This document shows positions 36,427 to 45,065 of a stretch of 64,000 bases of DNA, piece after piece; the first letter of the stretch is position 1, and the number at the start of each line of letters is the position of its first letter. Source of the stretch: Actinomycetospora straminea (GTDB taxonomy: Bacteria > Actinomycetota > Actinomycetes > Mycobacteriales > Pseudonocardiaceae); NCBI RefSeq assembly GCF_028737255.1, contig NZ_JAQZAN010000002.1, forward strand, positions 62,001 to 126,000, in the 5' to 3' direction. The translations under genes and the position numbers were made by a program. The notes under the pieces are model-generated. The model saw only the letters and a program-made list of their open reading frames with translations. It had not been told where the DNA came from and did no database searches.

Positions 36427-37209
36427 ATGAACTGGCACGACTTCCCCGACGGACGGGGACACGGAGAGGACCCCGAGCACCGGGGTCACGGTGGCCACCA
36501 CGGCGGTCACGGCGGCGGGCACGGGCACGGCCCGCGCCGCCACGGCGGGTTCGCCCGCGAGGGACTCTTCGGCCACGGCGGCCCGCGCGGCGGGTTCCGG
36601 CGTGGCGGCGGACGGGGTGGCCCGTTCGGCCGTCCCGGCGGCCCCGGAGGCTTCGGCTTCGGAGGCTTCGGCGGCCCCGGACCGTTCGGTCCCGGTGGCC
36701 ATGGTGGCGGCCCGCGCGGCGGGCACCGCGGACGCCGGGCGCGCGGCGACGTGCGCACGGCGGTGCTGGCCCTCCTCGCGGAGGAGCCGATGCACGGCTA
36801 CCAGATCATCCAGGAGATCGGCGAGCGCTCCGGCGGCTCGTGGCGACCCAGCCCCGGCTCGGTCTACCCGACCGTCGCGCAGCTCGCGGACGAGGGCCTG
36901 GTGCGCACCGAGAAGGCCGAGGGCCGTTCGGTGATCCACCTGACCGACGCCGGGCGCGCCCACGTCGACGAGCACCGCGAGGAGCTCGACGCCGTGTGGA
37001 GCACCGCGGCGGCCGAGGACGGCTTCGGCGCCCTGCGCGAGGCCGGCCGCGGGCTGTTCGGCGCGGTGGCGCAGGTCGCCCAGGTCGGGCGGGACGAGCA
37101 GGTCGCCGAGGCGGTGCGCCTGCTCGACGACACCCGCCGGCGCCTCTACCTGCTGCTCGCGGGTGAGGGCACGGCCGAGCCGACCGACACCACGGAGGAC
37201 GACGGGTGA
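36427..37209 (+). CDS. PadR family regulator with Gly/His-rich N-terminal extension
   Basis: The 260-residue product has an unusual first 105 residues, almost all Gly, His, Arg, Pro and Phe. A standard PadR winged helix follows (DVRTAVLALLAEEPMHGYQIIQEI, SPGSVYPTVAQLADEGLV) and then a helical C-terminal dimer region. The His-rich part could bind metal or simply be disordered. The ATG at 36427 has AGGAGG just upstream. A clear palindromic operator precedes it. No efflux or phenolic-acid gene is adjacent, so autoregulation is the only target suggested here. Confidence 0.85.
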   Translation: MNWHDFPDGRGHGEDPEHRGHGGHHGGHGGGHGHGPRRHGGFAREGLFGHGGPRGGFRRGGGRGGPFGRPGGPGGFGFGGFGGPGPFGPGGHGGGPRGGHRGRRARGDVRTAVLALLAEEPMHGYQIIQEIGERSGGSWRPSPGSVYPTVAQLADEGLVRTEKAEGRSVIHLTDAGRAHVDEHREELDAVWSTAAAEDGFGALREAGRGLFGAVAQVAQVGRDEQVAEAVRLLDDTRRRLYLLLAGEGTAEPTDTTEDDG

Positions 37210-37309
37210 CCGTGACGGGCCGGCAACGCGGACGTCACCGGGCGTCACACGGACGGCCTAGGCTCCCGATCCCGCAGATGGCGAGACCGAGGAGGCCCGA
37301 GGACCGGCC

Positions 37310-38275
37310 GTGCTCCTGCGCCGACCCCCGTCGGGACCCCCCTCGCCCGGGCCCGTCCTCCGCGACGTCCCGGGCGAGGCGTGGGCCCTGCAGTACCGCA
37401 CCGTCCACGGGTACCGCCGCGCCTTCCGCATGGCGGGCTCGGGGCCGGTGCTCCTGCTGATCCACGGCATCGGCGACGACTCGTCGACCTGGCGGCCGCT
37501 GCTCGACGACCTCGCCCGTGACCACACCGTCCTGGCCCCTGACCTCCTCGGGCACGGCGGCTCGGACAAGCCGCGCGGCGACTACTCGGTCGCCGCCTAC
37601 GCCAACGGCATGCGCGACCTGCTCGGGGTCCTCGACATCGACCGGGCCACCCTCGTCGGACACTCGCTCGGTGGTGGCGTCGCCATGCAGTTCGCCTACC
37701 AGTACCCCGAGCGCACCGAGCGGATCGTCCTCGTCGGCGCCGGCGGGGTCTCGCAGTCGGTCAGCCCGGCGCTGCGCGCGGCGTCCCTGCCGGGGGCGCA
37801 GCTCGTCCTCGGCATGCTCGGGCTGCCCGGGATGCGGACACAGACCGAGGCCGTGCTGTGGGCGCTCACCCGCCTCGACCACCCGCTGGGCCGCGACGCC
37901 GAGGACCTCGTCCGGCTCGTCGACGCCCTGCCCGACGCCACGAGCCGCAGTGCGTTCCTGCGCACGCTGCGCGCGGTGGTCGACTGGCGCGGGCAGGTCG
38001 TGACCATGCTCGACCGCTGCTACCTCACCGCCGGCATGCCGACGCTGCTGCTGTGGGGCTCCGACGACATGATCGTCCCGGTCGAGCACGCGCAGCTCGC
38101 CCACGACGCGATGCCGGGCAGCCGGCTCGAGGTGTTCGACGGCGCCGGGCACTTCCCGTTCCACAGCCACCCGGCCGAGGTCCTCGCGACGCTGCGGGCG
38201 TTCCTCGCCGACACCGAGCCCGCCCACTGGAGCGCCGCCGAGTGGCGCGCGCTGCTGCGGCGCGGCCGCGACTGA
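37310..38275 (+). CDS. Alpha/beta hydrolase (Rv2715-like)
   Basis: The 321-residue hydrolase has LLLIHGIGDDSSTW (oxyanion), GHSLGGG (nucleophile), LLWGSDDMIVP (acid) and GAGHFPFHSHP (histidine). The MASP-like cap lies between. Gene order near sthA and nrdR in mycobacteria includes a similar hydrolase (Rv2715), which supports orthology. The substrate is unknown. The first residues (MLLRRPPSG) are of uncertain start; the ribosome site is weak. Confidence 0.85.
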   Translation: MLLRRPPSGPPSPGPVLRDVPGEAWALQYRTVHGYRRAFRMAGSGPVLLLIHGIGDDSSTWRPLLDDLARDHTVLAPDLLGHGGSDKPRGDYSVAAYANGMRDLLGVLDIDRATLVGHSLGGGVAMQFAYQYPERTERIVLVGAGGVSQSVSPALRAASLPGAQLVLGMLGLPGMRTQTEAVLWALTRLDHPLGRDAEDLVRLVDALPDATSRSAFLRTLRAVVDWRGQVVTMLDRCYLTAGMPTLLLWGSDDMIVPVEHAQLAHDAMPGSRLEVFDGAGHFPFHSHPAEVLATLRAFLADTEPAHWSAAEWRALLRRGRD

Positions 38276-38341
38276 AGCGCGTGCCGCCCGCCGCACCACG
38301 CCCGCGGGCAGGGACCCACGGCGATGGGTGAGGATGGCCGG

Positions 38342-40393
38342 GTGAGCTCCCCGACGACGACGCAGGCCGCCGACGACCCGTACCTCTGGCTCGAGGACGT
38401 CACCGGCGACGAGGCCCTGACGTGGGTGCAGGAGCGCAACGCCGAGTCCCTCGGGGTCCTCACCGGCTCCGCGGAGTTCGACGAGCTGCGCGACGGCCTG
38501 CGCGCGGTGCTCGACGCCGACGACCGCATCCCCTACGTCCGGCGCCGCGGCGAGCTGCTCTACAACTTCTGGCAGGACGCCGAGCACCCTCGCGGCCTCT
38601 GGCGGCGCACGACGCTGGAGAGCTACCGCACCGGCGACCCCGACTGGGAGCTGCTGCTCGACGTCGACGCGCTGGCCGCGGCGGAGGACGAGAACTGGGT
38701 GTGGGCGGGCGCGGGCGTGCGCTACCCCGACTACTCGCGCGCGCTCGTCCAGCTCTCGCGCGGGGGCGCCGACGCCACCGTCGTGCGCGAGTTCGACCTG
38801 CCGACGAAGGGCTGGGTGACCGACGGCTTCACCCTGCCCGAGGCGAAGAGCCGCATCGGCTGGATCGACGACGACACCGTCTTCGTCGGGACCGACCTCG
38901 GTCCCGGGTCGCTGACGACGTCGGGCTACCCGCGGGTGATGCGGCGCTGGCGCCGCGGGCAGTCGGTCACCGACGCCGAGGTCGTGTTCACCGCCGAGGA
39001 GACCGACGTCGCGGCCTTCGCCGGCCACGACCACACCCCCGGCTACGAGCGCGACTTCGTCGGCCGCAGCCCCGACTTCCACACCACCGAGGAGTACCTG
39101 CTGCGCCCGGACGGGACGCAGGTGCTCATCGACGTGCCCCCGGACGCCGAGACCGACGTCGAGCGGGAGTGGCTGCTCGTGCGGACCCGCTCGCCGTGGA
39201 CCGTCGCGGGCGAGGAGCACCCCGCGGGCTCCCTGCTCTGCTTCGACCTCGAGGCCTACCTCGCCGGCGACCGCACCGCGCGGGTCCTCTTCGCGCCCAC
39301 GGCGAGCCGGTCGCTGAGCCACCACGCGTGGACGAAGAACCACCTGGTGCTCACGGTGCTCACCGACGTCGTCACCCGTCTCGAGGTGCTCACGCCGTCG
39401 CGCGACTGGGCCCGCCGCGACCTGCCCGCCGGCCCGGAGCTGGGGTCGGTCGACGTCGTCGGCGTCGACCCCGACCAGAGCGACGAGTACTTCCTCGACA
39501 CCGACGGCTACACGCGGCCCTCGACGTTCCTGCGCGGCGAGCTCGGCCTCGAGTCGGACCCGGCACCCGAGGTGCTGCGCACCGCGCCCGCGCGCTTCGA
39601 CGCGAGCGGGCTCGAGGTGCGGCAGTTCTTCGCCACCTCGGACGACGGCACGCGGATCCCGTACTTCGTGGTGGGCGACCCGTCGAGCACCCCCGGCCCG
39701 ACCCTGATGACCGGCTACGGCGGCTTCGAGATCGCGCTGACCCCGGGCTACAGCGGGGTCATCGGGCGCGGGTGGCTCGCGCGCGGCGGGACGTACGTCG
39801 TCGCCAACATCCGCGGCGGCGGCGAGTACGGCCCCACCTGGCACACCGCGGCGCTCGGCGAGCACCGCCACCGCGCCTACGAGGACTTCGCCGCCGTCGC
39901 GCGCGACCTCGTCGACCGCGGGATCACGACGGCCTCGCAGCTCGCGATCCACGGCGGCAGCAACGGCGGGCTGCTCATGGGCGTGATGCTCACGCGGTAC
40001 CCGCAGCTGTTCGGGGCGATCGTGGTGATGGTGCCGCTGTTCGACATGCGCCGGTTCCACCTGCTGCTCGCCGGGGCGTCGTGGATGGCGGAGTACGGCG
40101 ACCCCGACGACCCCGAGGCGTGGGGCTGGATCTCGCAGTACTCGCCGTACCAGAACCTGCGCGCCGACGCGGCCTACCCGCCGGTGCTCGTGACGACGTC
40201 GACCCGCGACGACCGCGTGCACCCCGCCCACGCGCGCAAGGCCGTCGCCCGCCTGCGCGAGCAGGGCCACCGCGTCGAGTACTACGAGAACATCGAGGGC
40301 GGGCACGGCGGCGCCGCCGACAACGCCCAGCGCGCCTTCCAGTGGGCGCTGGTGTTCACGTTCTGCTGGCAGCAGGTCGGGTCCGCTATGTGA
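38342..40393 (+). CDS. Prolyl oligopeptidase (S9 family)
   Basis: This roughly 680-residue serine peptidase has an N-terminal beta-propeller (about 70-400) and a C-terminal alpha/beta hydrolase domain. The triad is Ser in GGSNGGLLMG, Asp in STRDDRVHP and His in IEGGHGG. It cleaves short peptides after proline and is cytoplasmic, as no signal peptide is seen. GTG 38342 is preferred to ATG 38324 because GAGGA lies eight bases before it. The TGA stop is inside the left arm of the inverted repeat at 40388-40431. Confidence 0.92.
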   Translation: MSSPTTTQAADDPYLWLEDVTGDEALTWVQERNAESLGVLTGSAEFDELRDGLRAVLDADDRIPYVRRRGELLYNFWQDAEHPRGLWRRTTLESYRTGDPDWELLLDVDALAAAEDENWVWAGAGVRYPDYSRALVQLSRGGADATVVREFDLPTKGWVTDGFTLPEAKSRIGWIDDDTVFVGTDLGPGSLTTSGYPRVMRRWRRGQSVTDAEVVFTAEETDVAAFAGHDHTPGYERDFVGRSPDFHTTEEYLLRPDGTQVLIDVPPDAETDVEREWLLVRTRSPWTVAGEEHPAGSLLCFDLEAYLAGDRTARVLFAPTASRSLSHHAWTKNHLVLTVLTDVVTRLEVLTPSRDWARRDLPAGPELGSVDVVGVDPDQSDEYFLDTDGYTRPSTFLRGELGLESDPAPEVLRTAPARFDASGLEVRQFFATSDDGTRIPYFVVGDPSSTPGPTLMTGYGGFEIALTPGYSGVIGRGWLARGGTYVVANIRGGGEYGPTWHTAALGEHRHRAYEDFAAVARDLVDRGITTASQLAIHGGSNGGLLMGVMLTRYPQLFGAIVVMVPLFDMRRFHLLLAGASWMAEYGDPDDPEAWGWISQYSPYQNLRADAAYPPVLVTTSTRDDRVHPAHARKAVARLREQGHRVEYYENIEGGHGGAADNAQRAFQWALVFTFCWQQVGSAM

Positions 40394-40431
40394 GTACTTT
40401 CCACGGCTGTCGCCATGGAAAGTACTCACAT
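40388..40431. terminator. 16-base AT-rich perfect inverted repeat at a convergent junction
   Basis: The arms ATGTGAGTACTTTCCA (40388-40403) and its reverse complement (40416-40431) enclose a 12-base spacer. It lies exactly between the convergent peptidase and GNAT genes and contains the peptidase stop codon. The AT-rich arms stand out sharply from their surroundings. It may be a bidirectional terminator or a protein-binding site. Confidence 0.7.
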
Positions 40432-40438
40432 GGGGCCG

Positions 40439-40927
40439 TCACCACAGGTCGCGGCTGTACCAGTGGTGGGCGTAGGGGTTGGCGTTGTAGGGCTCGGTCT
40501 CGACGAACCCCTCGCGGGCGTAGAGCGCGCGGGCCTCGAGGAGGTCGTCGGCCGTGTCGAGCACGAGGCGGCGCAGGCCGGCCTCGCGGGCCAGGTCGGT
40601 GAGGTGCGCGAGCACCCGCCGGCCCAGGCCCTGGCCCCGCACGTCCGGGTCGACCCACATCCGCTTGATCTCCCCCGCGCCGGGCGGGACGTCGCCGCCC
40701 TCGAGCCGCAGGCCCCCGCAGGCGACCACCCGCTCGCCCTGCTTGGCGACGACGAAGATCCCGGACGGCGGGGTGAGCGCCAGCGGGTCGTCGGCGATGA
40801 GCTCCTCGGACCACTGCGGCTCGGGCGCCCTGTCGGGCCACCGGCGGGCGAGCTCGCCGGCGTAGGCGCGCAGGGCGGTCAGCCCGTCGGGCGAATCGGG
40901 GCGCACGGCCGTCAGGGCGATCTCCAC
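40439..40927 (-). CDS. GNAT family N-acetyltransferase
   Basis: The 162-residue protein has the GNAT acetyl-CoA loop in IKRMWVDPDVRGQGLGRRVL and the late LYAREGFVETEPY block. The substrate is unknown. It ends eight bases from the inverted repeat and is transcribed from a start just 21 bases after the VOC gene stop, so the VOC and GNAT genes share a transcript. Confidence 0.88.
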   Translation of the reverse strand: MEIALTAVRPDSPDGLTALRAYAGELARRWPDRAPEPQWSEELIADDPLALTPPSGIFVVAKQGERVVACGGLRLEGGDVPPGAGEIKRMWVDPDVRGQGLGRRVLAHLTDLAREAGLRRLVLDTADDLLEARALYAREGFVETEPYNANPYAHHWYSRDLW

Positions 40928-40948
40928 ACCCCCATCCTGCCGACGGCC

Positions 40949-41347
40949 CTAGCGGTACTCGGGAGCCACCTCGCCCTCCCAGTCCACGAGCTGCACGATC
41001 ACCCGGTTCGGGTCGCGCACCTGGAACGCGCGCTCGCCCCACGGTTCCGGCGTCAGCGGCATCGTGATCGCCACGCCCTCGCGCTCGAGCCGGGCCAGCT
41101 CGCCCTCCAGGTCGTCGACGACGAACGCGAGGATCAGCCCGGCGGCGTGCTCGTCGCGCTGGTCGGCGGGCAGGGACGCCAGGCCGGTGCGCAGGAAGAC
41201 GACCGACATCCCGGCGTCCTCGCGCGCCAGTGACGCGAATCCGTCGGCGGCCATGGCCTGCGTGAACCCGAAGTGCTCGACGAGGAAGGCCGCCGAGGCG
41301 GCCGGGTCGGCGACGTTGAGCGACACCGCGGAGGCGCTGATCTGCAT
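40949..41347 (-). CDS. VOC family protein
   Basis: The 132-residue single-unit VOC protein has LNVADPAASAAFLVEHFGF at the N-terminus and FQVRDPNRVIVQLVDW at the C-terminus, typical of glyoxalase/dioxygenase-fold proteins. It is divergent from a TetR gene with an elaborate operator in the 60-base gap. It is probably a TetR-controlled detoxification or resistance protein. Confidence 0.85.
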   Translation of the reverse strand: MQISASAVSLNVADPAASAAFLVEHFGFTQAMAADGFASLAREDAGMSVVFLRTGLASLPADQRDEHAAGLILAFVVDDLEGELARLEREGVAITMPLTPEPWGERAFQVRDPNRVIVQLVDWEGEVAPEYR

Positions 41348-41360
41348 GAGGACCCCTCTC

Positions 41361-41395
41361 TCTCCGTACGCTGTACAACGTACGCTGTACGGAGA
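41361..41395. promoter_or_regulatory. TetR/VOC divergent operator
   Basis: The 35-base site has outer nine-base arms TCTCCGTAC and GTACGGAGA. Inside is a perfect 12-base direct repeat (CGTACGCTGTAC at 41365 and 41379), so GTAC occurs four times. It sits 12 bases from the TetR ATG and 13 bases from the VOC ATG and can control both. Confidence 0.75.
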
Positions 41396-41407
41396 GGATG
41401 TGCCAGG

Positions 41408-42160
41408 ATGACCGCCGTGGCCCCCGACCCCGCGCGCACGCTCGCGCTGCTGTGGCGGGTCGAGCCGGCGGCCGGCGCCCGCGGCCCGCGGCGCGGTCTC
41501 GACCTCGACGACGTCGTCGCCCGCGCCACCGCCCTCGCCGACGCCGGCGGCCCCGAGGGGCTCGCGGGCCTCTCCGTGCGCGCGCTCGCCCGGGAGCTCG
41601 GCGTCGCCCCGATGACGCTCTACACCTACGTGCCCGGACGCGAGGAGCTCGCCGACCTCGTCGTCGACGCCGCCTACGCCGCCATGGCCCGGCGCGACAC
41701 CACGGGGCGGCCGTGGCGCGAGCGCCTCACCGCCGTGGCCGAGGAGAACCGCGCGCTCCACCGCGCCCACCCCTGGGCCGCGCGCGTCGACCCGGGCCGG
41801 CCGGTGCTGGGCCCCGGCGAGACCGCGAAGTACGAGCACGAGCTGGCCGCGTTCGACGAGCTCGCCGACCTCGCGGACCTCGACGACGTCGACCGCGACG
41901 CCGCCCTGACGTTCCTGCTCGACGTCGTGCGCGCGGCGGCGCTGGTCGAGCAGCAGTCCACCGGCCCCAGCGACGGCACGGCGTGGTGGGCCGCCCGCGC
42001 TCCCGTGCTCGAGCAGGTCCTCGACCCCGAGCGCTACCCGCGCGCGGTGCGGGTCGGGGCCGCGGCGGGCGCGGCGCAGGACTCCGCCCGCGACCCCGAC
42101 CGCGCCTGGCGCTTCGGCCTGGCGCGCGTCCTCGACGGCCTCGCGGCCCTCATCGACTGA
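41408..42160 (+). CDS. TetR family transcriptional regulator
   Basis: The 250-residue regulator has its HTH at LSVRALARELGVAPMTLYTYVPGREEL, followed by a helical ligand domain of the TetR_C type. About 35 residues precede the DNA-binding domain. The ATG at 41408 has AGGATG upstream. It most likely represses itself and the divergent VOC-GNAT operon through the operator between them. The hydrolase gene follows after 27 bases. Confidence 0.88.
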   Translation: MTAVAPDPARTLALLWRVEPAAGARGPRRGLDLDDVVARATALADAGGPEGLAGLSVRALARELGVAPMTLYTYVPGREELADLVVDAAYAAMARRDTTGRPWRERLTAVAEENRALHRAHPWAARVDPGRPVLGPGETAKYEHELAAFDELADLADLDDVDRDAALTFLLDVVRAAALVEQQSTGPSDGTAWWAARAPVLEQVLDPERYPRAVRVGAAAGAAQDSARDPDRAWRFGLARVLDGLAALID

Positions 42161-42187
42161 CGCGGCGCTCCGCGGTTCCATGGACCC

Positions 42188-42904
42188 GTGGCGGCGGTGG
42201 CGGTGCTGGTGCACGGCGGGTGGCACGGCGGCTGGGTGTGGCGCCCGGTCGCCGCGCGGCTGCGCGCCGCCGGCCACGAGGTGCACACCCCGACGCTGAC
42301 CGGCGTCGGCGACCGCGCGCACCTCCACGGGCCGCACGTCGGGCTCGCGACGCACGTGCAGGACGTCGTCGCGACCCTGCACATGGAGGATCTCCACGAC
42401 GTCCTGCTCGTCGGGCACAGCTCGAGCGGCGTGGTCATCACCGGCGTCGCGCAGCACGCCCCGGAGCGCATCGCGGGCCTGGTCTACCTCGACGCGTTCG
42501 TCCCCGAGCCGGGGCGCTCGCTGCACGACCTGCTGCCCCCGGAGCGCCGCGCGTTCTTCCTGAGCCGGGTGGACGACGAGGACCGGATCGTGCTCGACCC
42601 CGAGGTCGCGATGGACGGCTGGGCCATCCGCGACGAGCGCCTGCGGGCCTGGGTGGGACCGCGCCTGACCCCGCAGCCCCGCCGCGGAGCCGACGACCCG
42701 CTGCCCGACGCGCCGGTCCCGACGCTCGACCGCTGGTACGTCCACTGCACGGACAAGCCCGGGTTCGACGTCTTCGCCGGCGTCGCCGACGCCGCCCGCG
42801 GGGACGCGACGTGGCGCGGGGTCGAGGTCCTCGACACCGGCCACGACGCGATGGTCACCGATCCCGACGGGACCGCCCGGGTCCTCCTGGGGATCGTCAG
42901 CTGA
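42188..42904 (+). CDS. Alpha/beta hydrolase (esterase / hydroxynitrile lyase-like)
   Basis: The 238-residue protein has VLVHGGWHGGWVW at the oxyanion end, the nucleophile in VGHSSSGVV and the histidine in DTGHDAMV. This is the short methylesterase/hydroxynitrile-lyase-like subgroup. It starts at GTG behind the TetR gene. Its last eight bases overlap the end of the convergent transporter gene. Confidence 0.82.
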   Translation: MAAVAVLVHGGWHGGWVWRPVAARLRAAGHEVHTPTLTGVGDRAHLHGPHVGLATHVQDVVATLHMEDLHDVLLVGHSSSGVVITGVAQHAPERIAGLVYLDAFVPEPGRSLHDLLPPERRAFFLSRVDDEDRIVLDPEVAMDGWAIRDERLRAWVGPRLTPQPRRGADDPLPDAPVPTLDRWYVHCTDKPGFDVFAGVADAARGDATWRGVEVLDTGHDAMVTDPDGTARVLLGIVS

Positions 42905-44099
42905 GCACGTGCCGGTCCCGCCCGGCGCCCCACCCCACCGCGATCAGCGGCACGACGAGCACCAGCATCACCACCAGCGGCACCGTCCACCCGTCGGTGG
43001 CGTCGTGGAGCGCACCGAGGGCGAACGGGCCGAGCGCGGCGAGCGTGTAGCCGACGCCCTGGGCCATCGCCGAGAGCTCGGCGGTGTGCTCGGTGTCGGG
43101 CGAGCGCAGCGTGATGAGCAGCAGCCCGAGCGCGATGTTCGAGCCCTGCGCGATCCCGAGCAGCACCATCCACAGCACCGCGAGCGAGTCGGGGGCGAGG
43201 AGCAGCCCGACGTAGCCGACGACGTAGAACAGGCAGGTCGTCGTCACGACCAGGCTCTGCGACGGGCGGCGCATCGCGAACGACGGCGCCGTCGCCGAGA
43301 ACACCAGCCCGACGAAGCCGGCGAGCGAGAGCAGCAGACCGCCCTCGGCGGGGGTGCGCCCGGCGTCGACGAAGATCGTCGGGATCCACGCCGACAGCGC
43401 GTAGAACTGCAGCGACTGCAGGCCCATGAACAGCGTGACCTGCCACGCGAGCGGGTCGCGCAGCAGCGCGCTGCGCAGCGTCGGCCCCTCCCGCGCGGGC
43501 GGCGGGGGCACCGTGCGCCGCCGCGCCCGCGGGAGCCAGACGACGAGCGTCGCGAGCGCCAGGAGCCCCCACAGCCCGAGGGTCGCGCTCCAGTCCAGGC
43601 CCGTGATCCGCTGCAGCGGCACGGTGACCGCCGCGGCCACGGCCCCGCCGCCGGTGAGCACCATCGAGTACGCGCCGGTCATCGCGCCCGTGCGGTGCGG
43701 GAAGTCGCGCTTGACCAGGGTCGGCAGCGAGACGTTGCCGACCGCGATCGCGGTGCCGACCAACACGCTGCCCACGAGGATGACGGCCAGCGAGGAGACC
43801 AGCCGCAGCGCGATCCCGACCGCGAGCACCACCAGCGCCGCGACGAGCAGCCGCTCGAGACCCCAGCGGCGGGCCAGGCGCGGCGCGACCGGGGCGAGGA
43901 GACCGAAGCAGAGCACCGGCAGGCTGGTCAGCAGCCCCGCGACGCCGCTGGAGACGCCGAGCGCGTCACGCGCCTGGTCGACCAGCGGCGCGACGCCGAC
44001 CACCGGCGGGCGCAGGTTGGCCGCGAGCAGCAGGACCGCGAACGCGGCGAGCGCGCCGCCGCGGCGCACCGTCGTCGCGGTGGCGGTCGGGGCACTCAT
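42897..44099 (-). CDS. CynX/NimT-type MFS transporter
   Basis: The 400-residue protein has twelve hydrophobic segments and the beginning LLLAANLRPPVVGVAPLV, which is the signature of the CynX/NimT group. Members move cyanate, 2-nitroimidazoles or other small anions; the direction and substrate here are unknown. The ATG start overlaps the stop of the patatin-like gene (ATGA). It converges with the hydrolase gene with an eight-base overlap. Confidence 0.87.
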   Translation of the reverse strand: MSAPTATATTVRRGGALAAFAVLLLAANLRPPVVGVAPLVDQARDALGVSSGVAGLLTSLPVLCFGLLAPVAPRLARRWGLERLLVAALVVLAVGIALRLVSSLAVILVGSVLVGTAIAVGNVSLPTLVKRDFPHRTGAMTGAYSMVLTGGGAVAAAVTVPLQRITGLDWSATLGLWGLLALATLVVWLPRARRRTVPPPPAREGPTLRSALLRDPLAWQVTLFMGLQSLQFYALSAWIPTIFVDAGRTPAEGGLLLSLAGFVGLVFSATAPSFAMRRPSQSLVVTTTCLFYVVGYVGLLLAPDSLAVLWMVLLGIAQGSNIALGLLLITLRSPDTEHTAELSAMAQGVGYTLAALGPFALGALHDATDGWTVPLVVMLVLVVPLIAVGWGAGRDRHVLS

Positions 44100-44995
44100 G
44101 CCCAGGACCGCAGGACCTCGGCGGCGCGAGCGCAGCCCTGCTCCCGGCCGGCCGTCGCCGACGCCGGCATCGTGGCCGGGTCGAGCACGTTCGTGCCGAA
44201 CGCCGCGACCGCGGTCTCGTCGGCGAGGATCGCGATCGCGGTGGTGTCCGGGTACTGCTCCTGGCGGTGCTCGATCTCCTGGGTCACCGACCGGAAGGGG
44301 CCGCCCGCCGGCGGGTCGAGCGGGGCGACGACGAGCAGCCGGTCGGCGGGGCCGGTGATCTCGAAGCCGTCGTCGTCGGCGCGCGCCACGTGCACCACCG
44401 ACGCGACGCCGCCGTCGATGTAGCGCCACGTGCCGACCGTCATCGGCGGCCACACACCGGGCACCGCGCAGCTCCCGGCCACCGCGTCGACGAGCCGGAC
44501 GCGGGCGTCGCGGGTAAACACCGCGAGGTCCCCGGACCGCGCGTCGACCGCGGTGATGCGCAGGTCGGTCGCCGGCCACTCCTTGACCGGCAGGCGGGCG
44601 TCGATCACCGCGAGCCGCTCGGCCTCCGGGGGCGTGTCCGCGGCCAGCGCCCACGCGCCGAGCCGGGCCCGCATCTCCCCCGCGTCCCGGGCGCCGTCCA
44701 TGGCGGCGACGAGCTCGGCGCCGAGGGCCTCCATGTCGAGGTTCGCGGGCGGGCCCGTGGTGCCCGACGACCCGGCGAGGTGCTCCTCGTGCACGGCGGC
44801 GAGGTCCACGCCGGTGGTCAGGAGCGTGCCGACGACGGAGCCGGCGGAGGTGCCCACGACACGGTCCGCGAGGCCGAGGTCGACGCCGCCCTCGGCCAGA
44901 CCGACGAGCACGCCCACCTCCCACGCGATGCCGGCGAGGCCTCCGCCGCCGAGGACGAGGGCGCGGGTCGGACGGGTGCGAGCGTCGGCGGTCAC
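44096..44995 (-). CDS. Patatin-like phospholipase
   Basis: The 299-residue enzyme has the patatin order: oxyanion GGGGLAGIAW, nucleophile serine in VGTSAGSVVG and the catalytic dyad Asp in YIDGGVAS. It hydrolyses acyl-ester lipids. The GTG at 44995 is favoured because GGAGG lies eight bases upstream; the frame could extend to 45097. It is followed by, and coupled to, the CynX-type transporter. Confidence 0.87.
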   Translation of the reverse strand: MTADARTRPTRALVLGGGGLAGIAWEVGVLVGLAEGGVDLGLADRVVGTSAGSVVGTLLTTGVDLAAVHEEHLAGSSGTTGPPANLDMEALGAELVAAMDGARDAGEMRARLGAWALAADTPPEAERLAVIDARLPVKEWPATDLRITAVDARSGDLAVFTRDARVRLVDAVAGSCAVPGVWPPMTVGTWRYIDGGVASVVHVARADDDGFEITGPADRLLVVAPLDPPAGGPFRSVTQEIEHRQEQYPDTTAIAILADETAVAAFGTNVLDPATMPASATAGREQGCARAAEVLRSWA

Positions 44996-45065
44996 GGCGC
45001 CACCCTCCACCTCCGCGGCACGCTCCGCACGCGCGGTGTCACGGATCGCACTCCGCTCGGCCGGG

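Noticed and set aside
37235..40429. 1064-codon minus-strand open frame opposite the hydrolase and prolyl oligopeptidase
   Set aside because: The plus-strand genes have intact catalytic motifs, and the antisense translation has none.
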